From assembly GCA_948567375.1 (NCBI GenBank), contig OX419759.1, forward strand, positions 2,147,303 through 2,211,302: 64,000 bases of DNA. The letters run 5' to 3'. The position numbers and the translations under genes are program-made. Source of the stretch: Lunularia cruciata. Its lineage: Eukaryota > Streptophyta > Marchantiopsida > Lunulariales > Lunulariaceae. Positions 1-11,594 of this stretch are shown here, in pieces (position 1 is the stretch's first letter; the number at the start of each line of letters is the position of its first letter). The notes beneath the pieces are model-generated. The model saw nothing but the letters and a program-made list of their open reading frames with translations, made no database searches and was not told where the DNA came from.

Positions 1-1733
1 GGTTAGAGGATTTTGCTGTAGAGAGTTTGGAATCTCTATATCATTTCTAGCCGCAGAAGTGCACCTTGCATTGGAGCTGCCAATATTGAATTCTCCTGCT
101 CTTAACGAATGAATGAAGTCAAGACTGTAAAAGCTCGTGGTTACAGGTAAAGTCCACAACAGGGAGTCGCAGATGCATGTGACTCCTGGAACAGCTAATA
201 CTTGGAAGGCCTCGAACAGACATTGGTCGACTGCGTACCTCGACGCTATAATTCTCAAGTTCTTAGAAACTGATATCAGCTGTCCGTTGATCTTGGAGAA
301 TATAATAGACGACCTACAAGCGGATGTAGATTGAAGCGTAAGCAACATATTGGGAACAGACGCAGATTTTTGATGTTCACATTGATGCTGAGTTGAACAA
401 ACCCTGGATAACAAAGACAGAAGTATCTATATCACAAAACACTGCATCATAGTCTCTACTATTAATGATATTCAAGAGCTCAGGACCTTCTCACATCATG
501 ACCTTATCAGTTATGAGAAATGCATAGGAACCTGGAAACTTCTTGTTAAACTATCAGCGGATGAGAACTGCGAGTCGGGAAACTTCTAATGTAACTACAT
601 TGTCAACGGATCAGAGGGAAGGACTATTCGGCTCCAAGACAGCATTTGCTGATACACGTGAGCTCAACACAGCACAAACGTGGTAAACATCTTGAATTTT
701 CGCATGGTTGCCAAGTCTGTGACATGCCCACATGGATTTTGAAGATCTTACTACTGAGATGTAGTTCGTCTTGAGCTTTTGCACATTCTGGACCTGAATA
801 CTCGTTGTTGGTGAAGTGGATTGAACTTTGTTGTTGTGAACTTTGTTGCGCCTGTGTGTGGTCATATGCTGATCATTAGCTGCTCATGATGCAACAACAT
901 GACGTGCCTGTTCTCCAAGTTCCGTAGGACTAGCATTACCAGTGTTCTTAACCACGGGCACGACTGAACGAATATTGTCAAGATTCTAAACAAAGTCCAA
1001 ATCATTCGCCATTCGCATAATACCCTTAGACTGTGACATTGTTTGTTGAAACGAAGCAAAACTTTTTAATATGACACGGGGTAACAATGTTTTTATTTGA
1101 TGCATAACCTGTTACTGAATTTCAGAAGTTCTATTTCATGATGAATGAACTCTTGAGGTCTGAAGGTGTCTTACTATACTTCGCGTTGCATCTATGTCTC
1201 CCAATGAAGTGTGTACACATCTCCACCAGTTTCTGACTGGCTTATCAGTAGAAGTTCCACTTCTCATTCAGGCATCAGATGAGAGCGTCGCTTATGTATC
1301 CAGAGTTCTTCATTCCAGGCAATATTCAACCAGAGAGCCATAGAATTAGTCAATCCAGACTTCCAAGAAACAAAGCGAGATTCATGGATCCCTTGGCGGT
1401 TCCGATTAATAGAATATTCATATTACTTCAGCTTTTGATCTATGAACAGCATATAACTCAAGTATCGGTACTGCATATTTTGGTACCAGATCAATATCTT
1501 TATTACTAGATTGTATCTCATATCAAAACCGAGTCACTTACAGCATATCCGGTCACCAACTATCCTAATGAGAATCAGGTAGATAACACGAACGTCCTCC
1601 TGAAATTATCTACTCCGATCATTCAACACGGTGTCATTGTGTCTTCTCCATGGCTCTTCAAACTTCTAATGACCTCCTGAAGAAACTAGTTAGTCAACAG
1701 TGAGAAGTGCGATGGTGAATTGGCGATATGTAC
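1..1733. other. Host-like intergenic DNA, no gene recognised
   Basis: CpG-retaining sequence of mixed composition. Only short open frames (at most about 85 codons) with no recognisable domain, codon bias or splice structure are present. It includes the 3' flank of the knottin-like gene that ends at 1734 on the minus strand. Confidence 0.5.
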
Positions 1734-2114
1734 TCAGTCGTGTGGAAGTGTGGCAGGAGTCTGGCAGTATGTATTAATACATTCGAAACCAGGACAGCAT
1801 AAACCTGGTGGACGATTTGGACTTTCGCAGTGTTGCCCAAGTCCTAGACATGAAATTTCCCGGGAATACGTGAAGAAAATGTTTGGATAGTTGATTGTGC
1901 CGTCTGGCTGCTGGCCTTGGACTCCTGCGAACGCATGTTCCGAGGCTGGATCGGCTTCTCGAACCATGTCCTGTCTGTCGGCAATAGCATCTGCATGCAA
2001 AGTTTGATCATCATCTCCTCCCAATTTCCGAAGACGAGCCCCAACCACATCCCTGTTAGCAAATATGAAAACCAACAAACTGAAGACCAAGGCATACATC
2101 TTCGCAGGTGCCAT
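1734..2114 (-). CDS. Secreted six-cysteine knottin-like peptide precursor
   Basis: Uninterrupted 126-residue frame. Residues 1-25 form a signal peptide: a short basic start, hydrophobic core around 7-19, and a plausible cleavage near Gly25-Ala26. An acidic, polar propeptide-like stretch follows (about 27-85). The C-terminal 40 residues contain all six cysteines (C89, C96, C106, C107, C112, C117), spaced C-x6-C-x9-CC-x4-C-x4-C. This order, with adjacent third and fourth cysteines, is the inhibitor-cystine-knot (knottin) arrangement, which normally pairs C1-C4, C2-C5 and C3-C6. The start lies in a good context (GATCATGG) that is shared with the paralogue at 25136. That paralogue supports a real gene, because signal peptide and cysteine module are both conserved while the linker is not. 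The product is probably secreted to the apoplast; defence, protease inhibition or signalling are all possible and none is shown by the sequence. Confidence 0.68.
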   Translation of the reverse strand: MAPAKMYALVFSLLVFIFANRDVVGARLRKLGGDDDQTLHADAIADRQDMVREADPASEHAFAGVQGQQPDGTINYPNIFFTYSREISCLGLGQHCESPNRPPGLCCPGFECINTYCQTPATLPHD

Positions 2115-3728
2115 GATCTAGTTCCGTCAAAGAAACAAGGGAGATAATTGCAAGTGAGATACAAAAGATGAGATGTACTGTGAAGACCCAATTTTCACTC
2201 GCACGTCGTGAAGACAATATTGAGACAATATCGATATATCTTGTAGATCTGAAGTCGCACATGCGAGGAAAGCCTGCAGTTGCTTCTCCGGAAGTCTCTA
2301 AGGGTTAAATATTGTCATCCAAGTGAGAGTCACATGTAGTCACGCTTACTACATATCAATAGTGAGAGTGATATGTAGTGAAGTATACACATCTATTGAC
2401 ATTTGTAGGCTATGCAAGAGCGGTGTGTTGAGACACGAAACTAGTCCTTAAGGTCATCAAGGTATTAACAAACTGAGCAATAAATAACATTATAGAATAT
2501 GTGTAGACCATGCATCTCTGGATACAGTTTATTCTTCTCTGTTAGTGTCACCGTAAGATCACACGCTAGGAGCCACCATATAAGTCCCTCCAGCTTGCAT
2601 GTGAATAAACTAGAACGCAGCGGGATTGATAAGAAAGGGGAAAATAACGACACTCTAATACACGCTAGGTTGTTGAACGTGACGAAAAGAATGACAGGGA
2701 TCTCATGTCTATGCTTTGGTAGCGTATCTCGCGCAATCCTATTCGCTTTCATTTGGCCCCACGACAACACATCCTCCAATCAGTTCCAGAAACATACATC
2801 CGACATTGATAGTACTGAAATGATAGTATGGAGAAACTGAAAACAACTACAACACGCACTGTCAGGCAAAGTAGAATCAGAAGTCCTGGATATAGAAGCC
2901 GGTTTTTATGCAGTGTCAGCATCCAGAATGAGAGAATGAAGAATGTTTGTCGCTACCAGATAGCAAGCGTTTTCACACTTTATCATCAATTTACATCGCA
3001 CTCACAAGCACCATTACATTTCCACACATGCACGGTATGACCCTGATATTTAGAAATTTGGTGCAAAAGAATGCCTGCTATACATGAAGAAACTCAAAGA
3101 CTGAACAACTTCAGAGGTCCTTCGGTCATGAATGCGAGGTAGGAGATTGAGCCTGGTCTGTTCTTCCACTCAGTGAGTGTTGTAACCTCCATCTCACGCG
3201 AACAACAAAGGGAACACTGTCCAGAGTATCATATGCTGATAGTTGGGACCCCAACAGCATTCCCAAACAGGGACTTGTGCGCATGGGTTGTGTGAGTAAT
3301 TTCCTCTGGTCCCTAGAGGAGTTTATCGAGACTTTTTGATCTTCCAGAAATTAGCAAAAAACTGAAGGTCATAAATTAAACCTGCAGCTTACGATCATCT
3401 GTCCGACCTCATCCGTGCAAATATTCAGTCTGGATTTGACTCAGTCTAGATTCGCGCATGCAAATAGCTCACGGGTGAATAAAAGGAAATTGTAATCTCA
3501 TTCCAAGCATCTTAGATGACAAAAATCCCACCTGACGCAATTGGACCTCTTAACAAAGCTTGCGACAACTCCCACTTATTATCGAACTTGTCAGTACAGG
3601 TCATGTTAGTACAGGACTGATTTTGGGAGAGCCATCATTTTCTATTTGTTTATAGAGACTTCGTTGGTCCTCTCATTTTCTCATTATCGAACAGAAGATG
3701 TGAGGGAGACCCAATGCATTCCCCAAGA
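2115..3728. other. Upstream flank of knottin-like gene, no other gene
   Basis: The 5' flank (minus strand) of the peptide gene holds its presumed promoter, but no convincing TATA or known element can be fixed. A perfect 11-bp inverted repeat (2348-2358 with 2369-2379) with a 10-nt loop lies about 230 bp upstream of the start codon. The remaining open frames show no recognisable family. Confidence 0.4.
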
Positions 3729-4080
3729 GTCTATCTAGAGAAACAGTAAGCTTAAGCTGGAATTTAGACTCCTGAGAGAATGCAGTAGGATCGTCAGTAA
3801 TATCTTGCCTGTATTCTCTCAAGAGTCTAATTCCCAACACTTGCAAGTATGAAATTTAACTCCCAATCATGAGTTCTTATCTGTGAACAAGTTGAACAAT
3901 GGTCTATCTAGAGAAAAATTAAGCTTAAGCGCATAGAACTTATCATCACCATCCTGCTGCATTCCCTCAAGTGTTTAACTCCCAACACTTGCAAGTAATG
4001 AAATTTAACTCCCAAAGTCATGGGTACCTGTCTGTGAAACAAGTAGAATTATAGTCTAACTAGAGACAAACAAACACGGA
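3729..4080. repeat. Imperfect tandem repeat, units about 173 and 152 bp
   Basis: Units start at 3729, 3902 and (partial) 4054 with GTCTATCTAGAGA or a close variant, followed by AAGCTTAAGC. Both units contain CTCCCAACACTTGCAAGTA and ATGAAATTTAACTCCCAA. The units have drifted by substitutions and small indels, so the duplication is old. No coding potential is seen. Confidence 0.8.
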
Positions 4081-7000
4081 GTGGGAAGACGTTTTACACT
4101 TTTATATCCACATCGAAGTAGATGATTGAAGTTTATTGTGATACGGCTCTTATCAGAGTCACTAGCATCATTTTATCACAACGCATCTTGATGAGGTCAC
4201 ATTAGAGCGAATTTTCAGTCCTCTTCAAGATATTCATGTTTTCTGGGGAGGAAACTTGGGCTCCTTTAAAACCATAGTCCCTATTATGCAGATACTGTGC
4301 AGTTTATGGATAGATACGGGTATTTTGGTTTTAAGGTCAAACCAAGAATTTTCATGAGGTTCCGCTTAATCCCAAATTGTAAAAGTCATTTTATATAACA
4401 AAAGGATTAGACAAACTTGCAATTATTTGAAACTTATGTTTCTACTACAGCTCAGTCCAAAATTACAAGAAAAAATTTTTATAAGAAAAATTTAGCAACT
4501 TGCAATCACTTAAACTCCTGCTTTGATTACATCTTAAGCCAGACAAACCTAGACAAAATATTGTCTGTTTGGCGTTTCTCCACTTGAATTGAATTGAGTG
4601 TCTAGCCAATTCAGTTCATAGTCTATCTCCTTTAGCTAAAAAGTATAGATATTGCTCTAAGTTAGTGGGTTGATACTCGGTGAGTTGATACCAAACTCAA
4701 AAACAATATAGTAATACCTCAAGCGGATTTATAATCACATTAAAATTTATATTTAACTAGTACACAAACAATAATACAATGCTAACTTACAAAAAAAAGA
4801 CATGCATATAGAAGAAAAAGAAACTTACACAACTTGGGAGTAAAATGATTTGAACTCAAAACTATAAGAACTATCACTATGAGTAAGGCTACATTTCCAC
4901 AACAATTTATTGAGTTAGTATAATTAAGAATGAATAAATATTTATATTTATAAAATTATAATTGATTCTAGTAACATTATTCATGTATTTTTATTCTGTT
5001 TGATAATGAGAGAATTAAAAAAAAATATTTATATGCATGAAGAATATGTATATATTTGGCCGAGCCCCGTATATGAGTAATCAATCTCGAACTCCTGGGG
5101 GTTCAACTCTACCTCTAACGCCCTTTCGGTTTGGCAAACCTTGGATACTTCATCTCCTTGCTCTTGGTATATGAGGTTGTTCACAAAACGCTTCCCAGAA
5201 ATATGCTTCAATAAGCCATTTCTCATTAAATTAAATTTCTTATTATTAAGCTTGTATTTTACCAATTTATGTAACGAAAACAGTTTTATAGTAAGCAACT
5301 CTAGCACATCCAGTCAAGAACATTTATTAGAAGACTATTTACGGATTGCCATTGTGTGTCAAATTTTTCATTTAAGTATGGTTGTTGACTTTGTGAAAGT
5401 GCATTTGTACTTTTGTTTACTAGGTCCATGATAGAAACATAGTAAAGCAATACTCAAATCTTCCCTTATTAAGGATCATTATTCTCCCTATCACTTTAGA
5501 ATCACTTCGGTGCTCATCATCAACAAGAATAGTATTACAATCTGCTAGCATCTCAAGATTCCTTGGTTTTTCATCATTAACTAGTGTATGACTAGAGTCA
5601 TCGACCAATGTAGAATTTGAATTACAAAAGTGGAGCTAAACTGAAATCTATCTATACTTTAGATACTTTGGCTTTCCATCCTCAACTAGAGAAGGATTAC
5701 GTTATTGGAATCTCTAGATACCTAGCTCTTTTTCATGACAGATGTAGGATTGACTCGACTCATTATCATTTGAGTAGACTGAAAATCATCAGCAATGATT
5801 ATAGGATTTGAATTATCATCAACCAAGAAGAGCTGAAATGGTAAGACCTTTGTATGTATTACTTATGTGGAAAGGACATGCTTTACGCATAACTTGATTT
5901 TTGAGTTCCAAAAGCTTGATGTGTTTGTTGCTTCAAAACGGATATCTTGTTTCTATTTTTATGTCATCCTATTGTAATATGTTTTTGCATTTCAATATCA
6001 ATAAATTTACAATAAAACTTTATGACCAGGTGACTATCTTCTAACTCTAGCATACTATCCAACAAATACTCAACTCATTTGGTTTTATTCAGAACAAACA
6101 AGGTCCGTTTCTTCAAAACTTGTAGATCAATTTTTAGATATTGATCAATAAGAAAATTTATATAGTTACATAAGTTAATTCAAGTACTTGAAGATTTAAA
6201 TTTCCTATAACCGAGATCAGATCAATGCTTAGATCATTTCATGATTGCTACTGAATGAATAAAGCATGCTTTATCATAATTGGTTGTTGATTAAGAAAAA
6301 TATGGATTATATATCACTAATAAATTATGATTTATATAAAAATATTATAATTAATTAGTAGTCTTAAATCTACCCCAAGCTTAGTACATCAATTTAACTA
6401 AACCCCAAGTTGGGTTGAAATACATAATTATGCTTAATACCTTATAAGGATTATTGTGTTGATTTAATTCTAGTTGGCATAGAATTCAGATCAAACTAGA
6501 TTTTTTTTCTTCTATAGTATCATTGTAATATAAATAAGCAAAGTCATTATAAAATAATTCACTTTGTTGCCTTTTATCCTGATAAATGGAAAGAATGAAA
6601 GAGTCTCTTGATATTCAAATTCTCACATTTGTCATATGTTTTTGAAAACCTGAAGTTATTATCCATGTGAGAGAGCATGGATGAAAGAAGACAATCTAAC
6701 GTAAAATTAGGTGATTTTTTAAGAAAGAACATACAAGAAGGAGCAAGGAGTCAACATGCTATCTCAAAATACTATTATTAATAAAGAACTAGATAATTTG
6801 AGAGATTGGGACAACATCTTGAATTACTATAAGATTGAACATAGAAAATGAATTTAGGGAAATAAATGTCAAGGAAAAACTTGGAGATCCCTCCAAACTT
6901 GAGAGCCGCTAGGTTGACACCCTTGTTTTTGTTAGGGTGATATCCCTCCACATCGGTCGGAGGGCTCTCATTTACTTACAAATCATGAAACAAGATCATC

Positions 7001-8352
7001 AAGTGGAAGCAACCAGAGTCCTGCGTGGAGGGGTGTCAAGCTAGCTAGCTGCTCCTCCATACTTTAGGAGATCATTCTACAATTTGTAAATTCTTGCATT
7101 AAAATTGTGTACAGATTTCGATGGATTTATCTTGAACTTTGGGATCTGGTCTTGGATTTTATGTATGCTTTAAGCAACCACTATCTTGTACACTAATATT
7201 TATTTTATACTAATGAAGTTATTGACAACAAACAACCAAAATTATTATCGCATCTTCATAAAAGCTCAATCCTTTGAAAAAATTGCCATATAGATTGCAG
7301 TATCACTGGCTGTGTTTTAAAACAAGAAAATATTGAGGCCTAGGCCAAGAAACAGGCAAGTTAGAAGATCATTAGAATTCTTGGATTTCAAAGTGTATTT
7401 AAGTGCCTAAGAGCTGCCAATGATGTGCAATGGATTCCCAAGTCAAATCGTGTGATCTTTTAGCCAGACTATCTATACAATATTTTCCTTGAGCGTTGTT
7501 CAAAAACTGATAACAATCCATCGACTTGTACACTTTGGCTTCCCAAAACAATGACTTCTCATTTGGAATGCGTTCTTTTAACATTAAGTTGGAGACCTAA
7601 TGTAACGAATTTCACACGGGATCTTGAATCTCAAGTGTGTAACTAGCGCTTTTTAAAGTTTTCACTTGAATCTTTTTTTTCAATTACGCATCTTCTATTT
7701 ATCTTTCTTCACAATTCTTTATTATTTAGAAATTGAGATAAAAAGATGTAGCTACGTGTTTGTACATGAAAAATTAACATTTCTATATTGTAATCTTGCA
7801 CACCTGGATGTACATCAAATCTTGACTAATTTTAATTAAAGACCATGCTACTAAATCATTGTAATAATCAATTCACAAATTTTTGGTAAATTAAAACAAA
7901 ATTGGATATCACATGAACTCAAGTCAAGCTAAGTTAAATGGTTAAATCTTTTTGTGAATTTGGGGTGCGGATAGATCTGTGTACCAACCTATCTACGGGT
8001 ATGGTTATCCTTATCTGTACATCTTCTTGTGTTAGAGTGATGGGTGCTTTATTTTCTTATCAACTGAAGTAATTAAGAGGAATTCTGTGTAAAAAGTCTT
8101 TCATCCACCCGAGAGGAGAAGGAGCAAAAGTGGAGAACCCTCCCAAATGCTGACGGTAGAACTGGAGTTTTTGCAGGAAAGACTTTCAAAGTGGAGACAG
8201 TTCGTTGTCAAAAACTACAGTTGTACCATCAGCATCCGGAAGAGATATCCAAAGTTATCCATTCCAGTTCCCAATCTGACTCCATGAGCGTTTTCGCTTT
8301 GAAAAGAGCATAAACGTTCTAACCGTGGAACGAGCCAAAACTTGACTCTGGA
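4081..8352. other. AT-rich, CpG-poor DNA without recognisable genes
   Basis: Both strands are rich in stops and no frame longer than about 96 codons shows a domain. The composition is like that of the transposon-derived parts further on, so decayed mobile DNA is likely, but no terminal repeats or coding relics were identified. Confidence 0.45.
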
Positions 8353-8568
8353 GATGTGAATGCACTGCGAGTCGACAGAGCCAGGAACGCCTTGCATAGT
8401 CGTTGGTCGCAATGAAAGGAGCCCGTCTCCAAAGCGATGTGAACGCAGAGGATTGACAGAGCGAGGAACACCTTACATAGAGTTTCTCTCTGAAAGGAGC
8501 CAATCCGACTTTAGAGATGTGAAGACATGGAGTCGACAGAGCGGAGAACACCTCGCATAGACAAAGAA
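8353..8568. repeat. Imperfect tandem repeat, unit about 80-83 bp
   Basis: Units begin at 8353, 8436 and 8516 with GATGTGAA, then GTCGACAGAGC or a variant, AGGAACACCTT, and TGAAAGGAGCC. Two and a half units are visible, and a weaker preceding unit may start near 8280. No gene is recognised. Confidence 0.75.
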
Positions 8569-8587
8569 CTAACCGAGGTAGAAGATG

Positions 8588-8824
8588 TGAATTCTCTCAA
8601 CACATGGTGGGATGACCCCGGAGGAGTAATAGAGCAAAACCTACTTGATCTCAGAACTGTAGATAGATCGTGAAAGTTCAAGACTAAGTTGATCTCACCA
8701 GAGGGAAATGATAATTCTCTCAACAGCATTTATGCTGGAAAGAGGCAGGAGGAGTAAAAGAGCAAGACTCAGTCGATCTCACTAGATGGATCGTGACAGT
8801 TCATAACTCAGTCCATCTCAGGCT
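8588..8824. repeat. Imperfect duplication, unit about 115-125 bp
   Basis: Two units (8588-8711 and 8712-8824) share AATTCTCTCAACA, GGAGGAGTAA, AGAGCAA, GATCTCA and ATCGTGA in the same order. This array directly follows the 80-bp array but has a different unit. Confidence 0.65.
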
Positions 8825-8930
8825 ATGGAGCGCGAAACTTCAACAACGTACTTCCATTATTTCCTGGACAGCTTGACTTGTACGATGCGTACCGAAATTT
8901 GGAAACAAGAAACACATGAAGTTCGGAAAA

Positions 8931-9015
8931 GCGACCCGCATAGAAGACAAGAACAGCGGGAAGACCCCCATCAAACCGAACAAGGATAAAGCTTAGGCGG
9001 TAAATGGGGCTAAGC
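8931..9015 (-). repeat. Dispersed short repeat, copy A
   Basis: Read on the minus strand it contains the family core: GGCTTAGCCCC, CCGCCTAAGCTTT, CCTTGT, then a CGGTTTGATGGGGG-like box, and it ends in the GCGGGTCGC variant of the terminal box. It is one of the longer copies, so it helps define the 5' part of the element. The open frame that crosses it has no independent support. Confidence 0.7.
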
Positions 9016-10403
9016 CTCAAAAATTTAACAAATGTAAAAGAAGAACCGCATGAATCACTGGAACAAACAAGAGCGCATGAACCCTCATTGAATTGGTAGA
9101 ATCTGTTCATGTGATCAATTTTGACAGTACCACAATTTGAAGTTGGACGGTCAACAACCTCAATAAGTAATAAGAGTGGTTAACATTGTCCTCCGGAATG
9201 GAATACTGCCCATATATATATAAGGAAGACTTTATATCTGGACGGGATAGTAAGAGTGAAGTTTGTTGCTGTATAATATACTGTACTTGCTTTGGAAATC
9301 TTTACGAAATATTCGATGAAAATTGGACCTGGAACCAAAACTAAATAAGAAAATACACTACATGCGATTACATGACAATTGTAAAGGCAGACTGTTTGAA
9401 GCTCATGTGAATGGGCTTCGGTTATTCTATCTTTGTAGCAAAAACGGAGGAACATGGTCATGGCAAGTGGAAGAAGACTTCTACTAATAAGTGAATGAAC
9501 TACTTAGGGTCTGCTGACTATAATTGGGATTGTTAAACTTATCGCTAAACGGAACAACGCTTCCTTCATAGCATACCTCCTTGAGGACGTGGGAAGGAGA
9601 ACATTCATCTAGCCTCTTACCACTCTAATTTTGATCTCCATCCCATGAAAAGAAATTGGATCATCATGTTTGATTCTGAATTCAGAATATTATAGGTGGT
9701 TATTCTACCTACGAAGGCTAATTATTAGGGGGTTCAAATGAGCGTTTATCGAGGTCGTAAAGGATTTGTAAAACCAATTTACAGGCTGTCCTAAACATTT
9801 TTCGGGCGGTGCAGGGCAGGATACCTGAAGGGTCTACAGGCCATGGCCTGTAGCCTTAAAAATCTTATGGGCCAAGATTTTTGGGATTTTTTTGACGGGT
9901 CAAAGTCATGTAATCTTCATGGCAGTTGAAAATGTGATGAACGTTGCCCTCGAGGGATTTGAGAAGTGGAGACGTGGCTACAAGACCCAAAAGGGGTTTA
10001 GAGAGTTTGGAACAAAGGGAAGTGAGCTCGACGTTGTTGCAAATTATTGACCCTCTCTTTTCCAACATCCTCGATCCACTCACATTAACTTCTAGCACCC
10101 GCTCACTAGAACAAGAACGTACACTAGATATTTTAGCTTGACCCATCACGAGAACAACACTCACCCGAGGAATTTAGCTTGCCATTGATTGTAGGTTAAA
10201 CCCAACATTTGTCTCGTTTTAGTAACATTCGGTAGAATTTGACCGCATATAACATTCAACATGCAGTGTTACCCAAACTAATCTCCCCCTTACATGAGAA
10301 AAACTATTAGTATGACCCAACATTTGCTTTCCACTGGTTTGTGTGTATTGTGAGTTTCAACTATTGGTGCATCTTTGGTCTTTCTGCCTCATCCCAGCAA
10401 TAG
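9016..10403. other. No gene recognised
   Basis: Mixed-composition DNA. A 93-codon minus-strand frame (9180-9461) begins with ATG and is hydrophobic in its middle, but it has no family resemblance and no supporting context. Confidence 0.4.
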
Positions 10404-10650
10404 TTTACTCCGTATCATCATCCTAGAGAAAGTTTTCTGGTCCGTGTGGCTGAAGAATCTCTCCCCCTTGCCTTGCTTGCTCACGATAAAATTTTTTTTT
10501 TTTTGGTTTTTAATCATCCCGCATGGCTGAACCTTCTCTCCCCTGGTCTTGCTTGCTGACAATAAAAGTCTTTTGTTCATCCGTATCATCCTCGAGAAAG
10601 GTTTTCTCATCCACGTGGCTTAACCATCTCTCCTCCTTGCTTTCAAAATC
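10404..10650. repeat. Degenerate tandem repeat, about 2.5 units of 80-95 bp
   Basis: Recurring blocks CGTATCATC, GAGAAAG.TTTTCT, GTGGCT.AA, TCTCTCC and CTTGCTTGCT.AC appear in the same order near 10404, 10505 and 10580, separated by a long T run at 10491-10504. No gene is recognised. Confidence 0.6.
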
Positions 10651-11097
10651 AATCATGCCACTGATTAGTACTTACAAGCATCTTTCAAAGGAAATAGAAA
10701 GAATTATGTGCCTCACTCTCACTCTAGAGTTGGGAATGGAGGAAGTAGAGGAGTTAGAAAATGCTAGTATGGAGGAGTTGGCCGGATGGAGCACAGACAA
10801 CAAGGAAGAGAGTATTGCTGACTCTGAAATAAGCCTGTTGGTAGAGTGGTGAGATTTTATGCACAATAGCAAATATGTTACCTTGAGATTTAAAATATTC
10901 AGGTTTATAGATTTTGTTACTACGTATTTTCATGTGCTTGAACATGATATTTTTAAAAATCTAGTGCTATGGATATAGAATCCTCCTTTGCTTTTGTGGA
11001 AATCATCAAAGATCATTTCGTATTTGCCCCAAAAGGTTAGGGAAAAGCCATAGTCCAATTTGGCTTCAAGTGGCAATGTGCAATAGCCACTTGATTT
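10651..11097. other. Left flank of the LTR-like repeat, no gene recognised
   Basis: Transition from CpG-containing to AT-rich CpG-poor DNA. The true left end of the direct-repeat element probably lies between about 10950 and 11097, but I could not place it. Confidence 0.4.
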
Positions 11098-11594
11098 GAG
11101 AAGCACACAAGATTAGAACTCTCATAAAATCCAGATGCTCCAAAGGAGCACCTTGTCTTTATTTTATAGCAAATAAGATCCCCTCAAAGGGAGCTACACC
11201 CTTAGATTAGATACATGGATTGGTGACATATCTATCCTTGTCCTATTTGGTTGGTCAAACAAGTTTGACCAAAGGGGATATTTGGGGATCTTCTTATTGG
11301 AAGCTAAGAATAGCATGGGTTAGGTACCATTGGATAGATATAGATGAGACAAACAAGGTGGGAGAAGGAAATGCCTTTTTCATTCAAAATGAGGGAGGAA
11401 ATATTATATTTTTTGAGGCCTCTAAAATTAGCTCTGAAGTTTTTAATATGTTTTTGACTTCTACCATATAATGTAGAAGTCCTCTTTTGGTAACTCATCT
11501 ATCTGATCTAATTAGAACATCATTTATGATATCTTTAAAGATTTTACCAAGCTAATTTCACCTATAGCTAACTTGTCTAACTAATGATATTACA
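11098..11594 (+). repeat. LTR-like direct repeat, left copy
   Basis: Homologous along its length to 17116-17812 in the same orientation. Shared blocks include CCAAAGGAGCACCTT, TAGCAAA.A.GATCCC, GATACATGGATTGGTG, TTGGTCAAA.A.GTTTGACC and AAGTNCTCTTTTGGT. Both copies end in a TATTACA motif (CA ends are usual for LTRs). Sequence after the left copy does not resemble the plant initiator-Met primer site, so calling it a true LTR is provisional. Confidence 0.65.

Noticed and set aside
8823-9110. 95-codon minus-strand frame
   Set aside because: Its middle is dispersed-repeat copy A; no domain and no paralogue with conserved protein.
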